Positions 21,480-32,309 of a DNA stretch of 64,000 nt are shown here, in pieces. The stretch is taken from the NCBI RefSeq assembly GCF_000715075.1, contig NC_134082.1, forward strand, positions 143,332,948 to 143,396,947, given 5' to 3'. Position 1 is the stretch's first letter. Each line of letters opens with the position of its first letter. This DNA comes from Nicotiana tabacum. Its lineage: Eukaryota > Streptophyta > Magnoliopsida > Solanales > Solanaceae. The position numbers and the translations under genes are program-made. The notes below the pieces were generated by a model. The model saw only the letters and a list, made by a program, of their open reading frames with translations, was not told the origin of the DNA and did no database searches.

Positions 21480-23790
21480 AATTTTGCCGCTACTACGACA
21501 TTTGTCTGGCCTAGCTCTCCCCCTATATTTACAAACTCTTTCTTATGTTGATAAAGTACACGGAGTTGGCTAACCATTGGATTTCCATCCGCCATCTGGT
21601 GCATCTTTTTGCGCCAAGCTTTCACAGAGGTACGATGATGCACCTCCGCCACCGTGGGACCAGGGGACTGGTGGTAAAAATGGACAATAAGGCAAATCGT
21701 CGATTTTGGTTCAACTCCTTCTACATCAAGATCGAGCACGTGGTTGCAAACCCTAGTGGATTCCTTGAAGCGTGGAACCTCGCCCGTAAGTGTTTTTGCT
21801 AACTAATTGCTTGTTTTCTCTCTCCCTGGAAATTTAATCATTCTTTCTCTTTTGTGCAGCCGAGAGGAACCCTTCTACGTTGGTAGCCGACATTCGTGAC
21901 TGGGTGAGTCAAATTTTACCCCATACGGTGGGAATCCGTGAATGGTCATTTTTTAATTGGACGTAAACTTTTCTCGTCCGATAAGTTGTTCATTTCGGTC
22001 TCCTTTTTCGCTCCCTTCTTATAATGGGGTCAGTTTTAACTTATGTGTTTGATGTCAGGTCGAAGGACTACAAAAAGAATGAGGTCTCCTACCCCCGCTT
22101 TTCGTCAATCGGGTTCATTGACCGGATCTCTGCTCGCTTTAACTGCAGGCCAGTCTGTTCAGATAACTGCTTCTTCTCGGATCTCAGCATGCCCTTTGTT
22201 GAAGACTCCGACTTCTCCCATATTGCAATTACTGGATGAATCATCGCCGAGCAAGGAGAAAGCAGTTTTGCTAAAAAGAAGGAGAGTAGAAGTTGGCGGT
22301 GAGGCAGTAGGAAACGAAGAGCCAACAAGGTACGATCCCGAGCTAGCCGCGGTTGCACCCGAGGGCGGCATAGCTTTGGGCACAGAGACTGCGCCACCTT
22401 CAGATGCAAAAATTGCTCCCTTGTTAGAGGTCCTGTGGAAGGAGGAGGGCGATAAGAGGAAGCAAATGTCATTTTGAGGAGTGATACGTTGCCATCAAGG
22501 CAGGCCAACATTCTTTCCTCTACCGAGGAGAAGGGGAAAAATGTGGCTATAGATGGGTATGAGTCCGGTTCTGATGTTGACCCCGAAGAGGAACGGATGT
22601 TCGATGAGGGGTTTACTCGGGTAGAGGTGAGAACGACTACTTGTACTATGGTCATTCCTTTAGACTGTGACTTGTTGACGAACATAGAGAGCATAGTTCC
22701 TTTTTTGGTTCCTCTTTGTTCTGGCACCGAGAACAGGACCTTAAGGACGTTTAAGGATGCCGATCTGTCGTTAGGCATATCCATAATGGATTTGAGGGTA
22801 AGTTTGTATTTTTGTTTTTGTTGTTCTTGTACCTTACGGCCTTTCTACTTTTTGTTTTTACTGACTTTTTGGCTCTTTCTTTTTCACTTAGACTCTCATT
22901 TTGGAGATCAAGAGCGCCCACCGAGAGGAGATGCAGAAGGTTGTTTTTAAGAAAATGGTTTTGAAGTATCATAAGTACCGTGAGATGCACGCCCAATTCA
23001 ATGCGGACGGTAATTTCCAATCTCTTAGAGATGAGTTGAGGCAGAAGGACGATAAACTCGTGAGGGTCATCGGCAAATGTAGCGAGCTCGAGGGAGCGCT
23101 TAGAGTCAAGGAGGACGAGCTCGAAGTGAGCAAGGGGGTTGTGGCTGAGTGTGTCGACCTACAAGCTCAAGTGGCATCCCTGGGGGTCGAACTTGAGAAA
23201 AGCTTGAGCAGAGCTAACGACTTAAGTGATGATTTGGTCGAAAAAGTGGCAGAGTCGGAGAGGATCGAGGAGGCTAGGGCGACGACTTTGACGAAGGTGG
23301 CAGCATTAGAGGATTCTATTTGCGTCATCCGATCTGAGCGGACAAGTGATGCCGAGACAGCCGCGCTCAGGGAGGTGAGGTTTAACGAATGGATTGGTGG
23401 GATTGAGAATGAGGTTTCAGACCTTAATGAGCATATCGCCATTCTTGAGTCGAAAAGGCGCAGCTACTGGCTCAACCGTCTTCATCTCGTACTTCCCCTT
23501 ATCCCGATGTTCTGCGGGATTTGTACAAGAAGTGAATTCATGCCGAGGCTCAACTAGACATATTCAGGTGCTTGATGATGGTGGGGAGAGTTTCCAAGAC
23601 TGAGTTTGAGGATGCTCGTGCTAAGGCGCGCGTAGCTCAGGTCGCCTGTGGTTACAATCCTGCTACGCCGGGGGTTGGTGAAGGTGAAGATGGCCGGGAC
23701 GGGCTTGAGCCAGGTGCCTGGTATGATGACAAATATTTTGATGGCGAGGACAATGGTGGGGACGATGGTGGGGGCGATGCTGCCGAGTGA
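21480..23790 (+). pseudogene. Antisense extra ORF of a Tat-lineage retrotransposon, copy 2 (intron-containing, coiled coil, acidic tail)
   Basis: The first recognisable part (about 21540-21785) carries HLVHLFAPSFHRG and GFLEAWNLA, matching copy 1 (HLIHLYSPRLFR; FPEKWNFA). Introns with consensus ends: 21786-21859 (GTAAGT...GCAG), 21904-22058 (GTGAGT...TCAG) and 22798-22891 (GTAAGT...TTAG). The first falls after the first base of the codon following NLA, the same place as in copy 1. Then come a Ser/Pro region with KRRR (about 22240-22300), an acidic linker, a long coiled coil (22900-23450, repeated Glu/Lys/Leu heptads such as SELEGALRVKEDELEVSK), and a C-terminal segment with CGYNPATP and DGEDNGGDDGGGD ending at TGA 23788-23790. 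A few frameshifts (about 22080-22200 and 23455-23575) break it. Function unknown; it may be structural. It is antisense to the element whose LTR is at 19883-20607. Confidence 0.6.
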
Positions 23791-24195
23791 TGTGTTTCAT
23801 AATCTTTTGTTTTTACTTTTGCGGGCGTCTGTTCGGCCCTTGTAAGATACCTCTTGATTTGGAATGCTATTTTTGCTGTTTATTTCCGAGTCTTCTATTT
23901 TTTCCTTGAATATTTTCTTCAATTGATTGCCTTGATTAAAAGAATTGTGTTGGTAGGCGTTAACTCGAGTGTGATCAAGGTTCTTTGATTAGTTCGAGCG
24001 AAGTCAAACGTTTCCATAATTAATTTGAATGAGGTTAGCTATGAATCAAGTCCAAGCTAGGCCGAATGTAAGTTGATTTCGAGCGAGGTCAAATGTCACT
24101 CTTAACTAATTCGAACTAGGTCAAGTGTGAGTGTCTTAATTAATTCAAACGAGGTCGAATGTGAATTGATTCGAGGGAGGTCGAATGCTACTCTT
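23791..24195. repeat. Spacer with degenerate 'TTCGAGCGAGGTCAAATG' repeats (about 23990-24195)
   Basis: Variants of TTCGAACGAGGTCGAATG recur at about 23994, 24075, 24106, 24146 and 24171, spaced 25 to 80 bp. The stretch is internal sequence of the Tat copy and is cut off at 24196 by the Athila LTR. Confidence 0.6.
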
Positions 24196-25496
24196 TGACG
24201 AGGCCAATATGTATAGGATTTTCCTGCTCGTGCTTTATCAAATTCTAGTATAGTTTATGATATCGTCCCACAAATATTGGAACATCTATGCTACAGACTT
24301 TTAATATTTCAATTACTGTTTGAGAGAATCAATTTGATGAAAAGTGGGTGAGGTCTAAAGCTTGTTAAATACTTAAACAAAAACCGAGAACTTTCAGAAG
24401 ATTTATAAATTAAAAGGGTTGGGAATCGTTGAATTCACTCGATAATATATTACAATAAAATCTCAATTTTTACATGTATTTCTCTGAGGAATAATTGCTT
24501 ATTGCTAATACAATTATATTTAGTTCTAAAAAGTAGTTAATTAATAGCACTCCGTGAGGTTATGTGATAAATTGAGTTAAAACTAGTGGCGATTAGACCG
24601 AAATATTTTTATTGCTTGAATTATGCTAAGAGGTAGTAAAAACTTCGTGAGAATATTGTTACTAAAAAATCAATAATCTTGCCTACAACAATTCCTCCGT
24701 GAGAATTAAAACCGAGGCAAGCAAGATTACGAACTTGGAATAATAGTTTACTAAAAATTACTCTCACTCTACTATTTTATCCATTGGTTATTATATATCA
24801 ATTTTGCTTCGTGAGAATTACAAAATCAGTATAAAAATAACTTAGAGATAAAAACTATGTAGAAGTGATAATAATGATTAATTAAAACTATTATTACGGC
24901 ACAATACAAAATATAAAAAGAGAGTTTCAAGCCAAAGACGTATTAAACTGAGATAGTATATATATATATCAAGCTTCATCAACTATCCCAACAAAGAAGT
25001 AAAGATTACTCTATTATGAAGTAAGAAAAAACTAATTTAGAAACAAAGAACTTATGAAGAAATATTATTCTTCTAAAGAAAGACAACTAGTAAAAAATAC
25101 TAAAGACAAAAAAGAGACCAAAGAGTAGTTTTCTCCTGTAAGACCCTTCTTCTTCACAATACAATATGAGTGCCTATTTATAGAAAATCTGTAGCAAAGG
25201 TGAGATGATGTTGCAACTTTAAGTCTTGATGTTGTGACTTCAAAAGTTGATGTTGTAACTTTAAGGCTTGATGTTGTGACTTCAAAATTTGATATTGTAA
25301 CTTCACATTCACTTTTGTTTACCACGTGCATTGCTCTTTTTCCTCTTTATTTTGCTTGTAGTACTCTTTCCTCGATTCATCTTTTCTCTGCAAAAGTTGT
25401 TAGAAAATATAGGAAAATCGATATATATTTATTCATGGTTTATTTAAAAATTCTTATTTATATGTATGAAAATACATGAATAATTTTTATTCATCA
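24196..25496 (-). repeat. 3' LTR of the Athila-like element
   Basis: It is bounded by TGACGAGG at 24196 and TTCATCA at 25496 (TG...CA), 1301 bp. The right-hand copy starts TGACGAAG at 49547. Immediately right, AATTCTTCCACACTTG (25497-25512) is the complement of a purine tract of the form CAAGTGTGGAAGAATT, which marks the start of the LTR on the - strand. Confidence 0.85.
25213..25306. repeat. 21-bp tandem repeats inside the Athila LTR (about 4.5 copies)
   Basis: Units alternate between forms like GCAACTTTAAGTCTTGATGTT and GTGACTTCAAAAGTTGATGTT, so the higher-order period is 42 bp. The equivalent array in the other LTR is where the + strand Tekay element inserted (50615). Confidence 0.85.
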
Positions 25497-25859
25497 AATT
25501 CTTCCACACTTGAACTTTTACTCGTCCTCGAGGAAAGAGCATTTTTTTGAACAACTCTCTTCAAAAATCATTATTTTCCTTGTGGAGAGAAAATTTATTC
25601 AAGATAAGGATTTCTTCATTTCCCAAAACTGATTAACGTTTTCAACCTCACAAAACATTTACCTTGCTTATGATTCCATCTTTGTTTGACAAGAATTTGC
25701 ATTTCTTCTCCCTATGACTCTTAAGAATTGATAAATTTATGACCACCATCAATAAGAATTGTACTTCTTTATCCATAGGCTTGCTCATTATGTAAATCGC
25801 CACTAATGTAATTTAAACACTATTTTCTGAAATCTTTTAGGGCTTTTTCGGGTTGTAAT
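25497..25859 (-). other. Athila internal sequence next to the 3' LTR
   Basis: This starts with the polypurine tract complement and has no ORF of note. It ends with GTAAT (25855-25859), the left copy of the target duplication of the next insertion. Confidence 0.6.
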
Positions 25860-28576
25860 TGTCACGACCCCGGTTGGCCCTCCGTGAACCATCGTGACGA
25901 CACCTAGTCTCTACGACTAGGTAAGCCTAACAATGCAGAATATAAACAACAATTGCGGAAGAAACAATTAAAAACCGAAATAGCAAAATAATAACAGTGT
26001 TTAAAATGCCGCTCGGCATACACAATAACAACTCTAGAATCTAATAATATTTCCCAAAATCTGGAATCTCATGATCACAAGCCTTTGAATGTCTACAAGC
26101 ATCTTACTCCAGAATATCTAATAAAGAAACGAAAGTACAGAAGGGCTAATACAAAAATGGAGAGTAGAAAGGGACTCTTCGGTCTGCGGACGCGGCAGAT
26201 ATATCTCGGAGTCTCTACAAGCGCCTCGTCTCAAGCATGATAAGTTTGAGTGGAAGTACCTGGATCTGTACATAAAAAACATGCTCAAAAAGGGCATGAG
26301 TACACCACATCGGTACTCAGTAAGCGCCAAGCCTAACCTCGGTCGGGTAGTAACAAGGAAGGTCAGGGCCCTACTGAGGTTAAATAAAATATAAGGTTCA
26401 ACAGTGTAGGACAAAAAAGTATAAGTAAGTACAACAGTAAAAGTAACACAGGATATAAAGGACATCAACAACTACTACAGAGGCAAAGTAAACACAGAAA
26501 GAAATACAACTCAACACAAAGACAACAACCAGGGATCTCCCAGGATACCGTTCTGTAGTCCTAAATATAAATATCCAGTGGATCTCCCGGGACACCGTCC
26601 CGTAGTCTAACTCATAATGCGAGGGATATCCCGGAATACCGATCCATAGTCCCAAATGTAAATACTCAGTACCGAGGGAATCTACCGGGTGCAGTCCCGT
26701 AGTTCCAATGTAAATATGCATGGGGATCTCCTGAAATACCGTTCCATAGTCCCAAAGTAAACATACAGGGGGATCTCCCGGGATACCGTCCCGTAGTCCC
26801 AAAGTAAACACACAACAACAACAAGAAGAGTACACAGTTCAATTCAAGTTCCATACCAAGGTAAAAGGCATTTCTAACCTAGCATGCTGCACGTAATCCA
26901 AATAAGGCAGTTTGAGCAAGTAAGACAAGTCAATTAGACATGCTTTCCTAAGCTAACAACAAGCTTAAATTGCAAGTAGTATAAACAGGAAAAAAGCATA
27001 CTAGTAATTACTTAATGAAAACTGAATTTTCAACAATTAGCACAAGTACGCATTCGTCACCTCACGTACAAGGTATTTCAATTATCAATAATACCAAATC
27101 TTAGGGGAGTTTCCCCCACACAAAGTTAGGCAAGCCGCTTACCTCGAACCGACTCAAAATCAACCCGAAACGACGTTCTTGCCACGAGTACTCGACTCCA
27201 AATGGCCCAAATCTATTCAAATCAATTGCATAATGTAAATAAAACTTCAAATAACTGATTCTATAAACAAATTCTAAGCTAATACGCGATATTAGGAAAA
27301 ATGACCAAAATGCCCCTCGTGCCCATGTTTCGGAATCAGGTAAAATTTACATTTTCAGAATCCTCATACTCTCACGAGTTCATGCATACCAACATTATCC
27401 AAATCCAAGGTCAAATACCCAATCAAAATTTGAATTCTAGGTCTAAGAACTTTCTTCCAATCTTTCCCAAATTTTCACCTCCAATCCGAAATTAAATGAC
27501 AAAACTAACAATAGATTAATGGAATACAATTAGAAAGGGTTAAGGAGTTGTTACCCAATGATTTTCTCTTCAAATTCCTCCCAAAATCGCCCCCTCTCCT
27601 GAGCTCCAATTTGATTTTTCCAAGTTTTGAACTAAACCCTCGATTTTGTCCCTTTTTCGACCAGTGAAACTGCATCTGCGGTCCTGGGACCGCACCTGTG
27701 GTCCCGCTTCTACGAAGAACCTGTTGCATATGTGACATTTCATTAAAGAGGACTTCCGCACCTGCGACTGCTTTATTGCAGATGCAGTGCCGCTTCTACG
27801 GTGCCCTGACCGCATCTACGGTCAATTGCTTTTTGCCTCAAACCGCTTCTGCGGTCTCGCACCTGCGGTCCCCAAGCCACAAGTGCAGTTATGATAGCAG
27901 CGTTGAAGCTCCAGCTGCAACTCACAACTCCAAACCTTCCCGTCAAACATCCGAAATCTTCTCGAGGTCCCCGTGACCTCAACCAAAAACACGAACAAGA
28001 CATATACCACTATTCAAACTTATACAAATCTCCACAACACCTCAAACAACATCAAATCAACCAATTAGCATCGAATTCAAGCCTAAAAACTTCAAAAACT
28101 CTCAAAATACGCTTTCAATCAAAAAATCTATCAAACCTCATCCGAATGACCTGAAATTTCACACACACGTCACATTCAACATTACGGAGCTACTCCAACT
28201 TCTAGAATCCCATTCCGACCCTTAGATCAAAATCTCACTATCGAACCGGAAACTTCCAAAAACTCAACTTTTGACATTTCAAGCCTAAATTAGCTACGGA
28301 CCTCCAAAACACAATCCAAACACGCCCCTAAGCTCGAAATCACTCAACGGAGCTAACAGAACCAACAGAATTCCATTTCGAGACTATCTTCATACTGTTC
28401 CGACTACGGTCAAATTTCTAAAACTTAGGCTCTCATTTAGGGACTAAGTGTCCCAAAACACTCCGAAACTCAAAACCAAACATCCCGGCGAATCAAAATA
28501 GTAGAAACAAATACGGAAAAATAGTTAATAGGGGATCGGGACGTAAATTCTTAAAACGACCGGCTGGGTCGTTACA
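25860..28576 (-). mobile_element. Solo LTR of a Tekay-like element (2717 bp)
   Basis: It starts TGTCACGACC at 25860 and ends GGTCGTTACA at 28576, with the 5-bp duplication GTAAT at 25855-25859 and 28577-28581. Its left end is the reverse complement of the right end of the LTR at 50615-53347 (shared CTCCGTGAACCATCGTGA), so it is the same family in the opposite orientation. No internal sequence or primer site is present, so it is a solo LTR left by recombination. It contains a short-word block (27665-27890) and a minisatellite (26529-26815). Confidence 0.92.
26529..26815. repeat. Minisatellite in the solo LTR, unit about 58 bp, five copies
   Basis: The core GGATCTCCCGGGATACCGTCC, often followed by CGTAGTCCCAAA, recurs about five times with changes. 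The corresponding place in the related LTR at 50615 has a different expanded repeat (52430-52680). Confidence 0.85.
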
Positions 28577-28581
28577 GTAAT

Positions 28582-29790
28582 ATTAAGCTTCATGCTGGTA
28601 GGATAAAAGGAATATTTATAGTGACTCTTTTTTTCTTTTGTAGCTATTGAATCAATATATATTCTGAAAATTTGAAGCAATTTCCTCTTTTTTTTTGGAA
28701 CAATACTTTCTGTACAATAGAAATTTTCTCTATATATGAAGAATCTATATGTATATTGCTTCTATTCCTTTTTTGCCGTTATTTTTTTAATAAGCTCCAT
28801 CTTTGAATTTTCAGCTGAAGAGAAACAATTAGGAAGAAGTAATTACATATACATTGGTACCTATAATTTATTGGTTTAAATTGTGGTGTGACAAAAAAGA
28901 ATGGTTTACAGGCTTCAAAGTTGGGTACTAGGGATACATTTTTTTTGTTTTGGTTGCATTTTCAGGCTAAAAAAAGAAATCAAAGAAAGCCTAATTCATT
29001 TTTCAAAAATTAGTGTCAACTATTATTTCGCCTTGACAAACATTCCGAGCAAGTTTTAGTAAAGAATTACCGAATCTACCTGTTGATGTTCATAATTCTT
29101 CTCAATTCCAATGATTTCTTGAGTTGAATATGCAAATTCTTGCTTTCACGAAAAATAGAATAATAAACTTGGAAGTTATGTGATTCAAGAAGAAAAGAGT
29201 TAATATTTAAAAAAATGAAGAGATCTTATTTTGTGAATTTAATACCCACAGTAAAATAAATAATCCATGAAAGAGAATTATATATAAGTAGTACTTTATT
29301 TACGGAAAATAAAATTCTTTTTTGTTTTTTATAAATACATATATACTAAAGAACTTTTTTTAAAAAATAAAAATCTTTTTAGCTTTCAAATTTATAGTCA
29401 CAGAAGAAAGATTGAAAGAAACTGTGACTACATATGTTCTGTATGTAATAGACAGGACTAATTTAACACCTTAACAGTCATGGGGTCCTGGTTTTGATAT
29501 AAACCAGAAAAGCCAATAATTAATTTACACAATTAGATGGTTAACCAACCAGTGACTTAGGCATACCGACCACCATGAAATTACTCCTATATAGATGATT
29601 CTGTTTTTGTAGAGGCCTTCATGGGATTCCCGGTTGTACAATAATTTGGATATTAACCAGATCAATTGGTTAAGCATTTATTTATACAAATTATATTGGG
29701 CTTATGAGGTTCCATTGCTTCACCCTCAATGGCTACAGGTAAGGAAATTGTAGTTCTGAGTTTAATGTCATTAGCTCGACTTATTAACAA
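28582..29790 (-). other. Athila 3' non-coding region, AT-rich
   Basis: This lies between the solo LTR and the end of pol. It is AT-rich with poly-T runs; no env-like ORF could be read. Confidence 0.55.
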
Positions 29791-29799
29791 CGGAATGTA

Positions 29800-31100
29800 T
29801 TAGGCTATCAAGGTTAGTGATGGTTGTTGCTCAAAATATCCTCCAAAATACAACTTTAACATGCGACCATTTACGTTAAATTTGTCTCCTCTATTGATTT
29901 GTTGAATTTCAATTTTCACATATGGAGTAACATCTGTAACATTATAAGGACCTGTCTACCTGGATTTTAATTTTCCTAGAAACATCCTCAGCCTACTATT
30001 GTAAAGAAGTACTTGATCTCAAATTTTGAAACTTTTTGTCATGCCATATTTTTATTTTTCTTTGAAAATTCTGGCATTTTCATAAGCTTCCAACCTCATT
30101 TCTTCCAATTCATTAACCAGAAAAAATCTCTTTTTGCCAGCAGAGGTTAATTTAAAGTTTAATGCTTTCAGTGCCCTAAAAGCATTGTGCTCTAATTCAA
30201 TTGGCAAATGTCAAGCCTTTCCAAAGACTAATTTATATGAGGATGTTCCAATTGCCGTTTTGAATGCCGTTCAGTATGCCCATAATGCATTGTCTAATTC
30301 TAAAGACCAGTCTTTTCTTGAAATTCCAACCGTCTTTTCAAGAATTCTTTTTAACTCGCGGATGGAAACTTCAACTTGTCCCTGTGTTTGAGCATTATAT
30401 GGTGTTCCAGTTTTGTGATTCACACCATATTTTGATAGCAAAGCAGAAAATTGCCTATTCATGAAATGAGTTCCTTGATCACTAATGATGACTCGAGGTG
30501 TGTCAAATCTAGTAAAAATATTTTTCTAAGAAAATTACACACTGTATGAGCATCATTCTTCCTTGTGGGGATGGATTCAACCCATATTGATACATAATCC
30601 ACAACCATAAGGATATATTCAAATGAATGAGAAGAAGGAAAATGACCCATAAAAAATCTATTTCCCAAAATCAAATATTTCACACACCTGTACTGATTGT
30701 AATGGAATCTCATCTCTCTTAGTGTTATTACCTATTTTTTGACGCCTGTCACATTGTGCAACATATGCTCGTGTATCTTTAAAGAGTGTTGGCTAAAAAA
30801 ATCCAGCCTCTAATACTTTAAATGTCGTACGGTTTGCAGCATAATGACCTCTAATTGCTCCATCATAGCAGTGATACAAAATTTTGGTCATCTCTTCTTC
30901 AGGTACACACCTCTTGATGATATTATCTGCACAAATTTTGAAAAAGTAAGGTTCATTCCACAAATAATACTTAGCATCACAAATAAGCTTTTTTCTTTGT
31001 TAGTAAGAGAGATCTTGGGGTGTCCATCTTCCAACCAAGTAGTTAGAAATATCTGCGAACCAGGGTGGTTGAGTCACAACAGAGTCAACTGAAAAAATGT
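29800..31100 (-). pseudogene. Athila-like integrase (broken)
   Basis: On the - strand the integrase core is readable in pieces: a first-Asp segment (MVVDYVSIWVESIPTRKNDA, 30713-30520), a second segment (about 30520-30462) and the GQVEVSIRELKRILEKTV segment with the catalytic Glu (30462-30271), followed by C-terminal sequence down to about 29800. A Cys-rich zinc-binding segment lies upstream (about 30780-31000). Frames are interrupted near 30520 and 30713. It would have catalysed integration of the element; the copy is inactive. Confidence 0.75.
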
Positions 31101-32309
31101 GTTCATGAGGAAATTCTTCTTTTATCTCGGTGAACTCAAGGGGAGGGTCTTCTAGTCTAGACAAATGGTTAGCTACCCGATTCTCTGTTCCTTTTTTTAT
31201 CTTTTATCTCAAGGTCAAATTCTTGCAGAAGTAAAATCCATCTGAACAATCTAGGTCGAGCATCTTTTTTTGATAAGAGGTATTTTAAAGCTGCATGGTC
31301 AATAAATATAGTTACCTTCATTCCTATCAAATAAGAACGAAATTTATCAAATGCAAATACTACTGCCAGTAACTCTATTTCTGTTGTGGCATAATTCAAT
31401 TAAGCCTCATTCAGTGTTCTACTAGCATAGTAAATGAGACGAAAAATCTTATCCTTTCTCTGGCCTAAAACAGCTCCACTTACTGTGTCACTAGCATCAC
31501 ACATAACCTCAAAAGTTTGACTCCAATCAGGGGACACAACTATAGGGGCATTTGATAATTTATCCTTAAGGGTGTCAAAAGCTATCATACAATCACCTGA
31601 AAATCAAACTTAACTTCTTTCATCAAGAGGTTAGTCAGAGGTTTTGAAATCTTTAAAAAATTCTTTATGAACCGTCTGTAAAAACCTGCATGACCTAGAA
31701 AGCTTCTAATGCCTTTAACAATTGTGGGAGGGGGTAATCCTGCTATAAGATTAATTTTAGCCTTATCAACTTCTATCCCATTAGCAGTGATTTTATGTCC
31801 TAAAACAATTCCCTTTGTAACCATAAAATAATATTTTTCACAATTCAGAATCAAGTTTGTCTCTTCACATTTCTTAAGAACTAAAGTCAAGTGGTAAAGA
31901 CAATCTTCAAATGTTTTGCCAAAGAGTGTAAAATCATCCACAAAAATTTCAAGAAATTTTTCAGTCATGTTAGAAAAAATTGCTGACATGCAACGCTGAA
32001 ATGTAGTAGGGGTATTGCACAGACCAAATGGCATTCTCCTGTAGGCATATGTTCCATGAGGATATGTGAAAGTTGTCTTATCTCGATCTTCGAGTGCAAT
32101 TGGTATTTGGTTATACCCTAAATAACCATCAAGAAAATAATAAAAACCATATCCTGTAATTCTTTCTAACATTTGATCAATAAATGGTAAAGGAAAATGA
32201 TCTTTTTTGGTAGCATCATTGAGACGTCTATAATCAATACAGACTCTCCGTCCTGTAACAGTCCTCATAGGTATGATTTCATTATTTTCATTCTTTATAA
32301 CTGTCATAC
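31100..32309 (-). pseudogene. Athila-like reverse transcriptase and RNase H (broken)
   Basis: The segment from 32307 to 31585 carries RT motifs CIDYRRLNDATKKDHFPLP, RMPFGLCNTPTTFQRCM and FVDDF (metal-binding Asp pair), then a GHAGFYRRFI segment. RNase H follows (31588-31169) with MCDASD, YASRTLNEA and [11 protein letters not shown] stop near 31400 splits RNase H, and the N-terminal part of RT lies beyond the solo LTR at 35176 and upward. The last three bases before the insertion belong to the target duplication CATAC (32305-32309). Confidence 0.85.

Noticed and set aside
22089..22784. 231-codon - strand ORF
   Set aside because: It is antisense to the coiled-coil ORF region, has no recognised motif, and spans what looks like coding sequence on the other strand.
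26398..26835. 145-codon ORF with repeated GIPGDP-like segments
   Set aside because: It is a translation of the minisatellite in the solo LTR.
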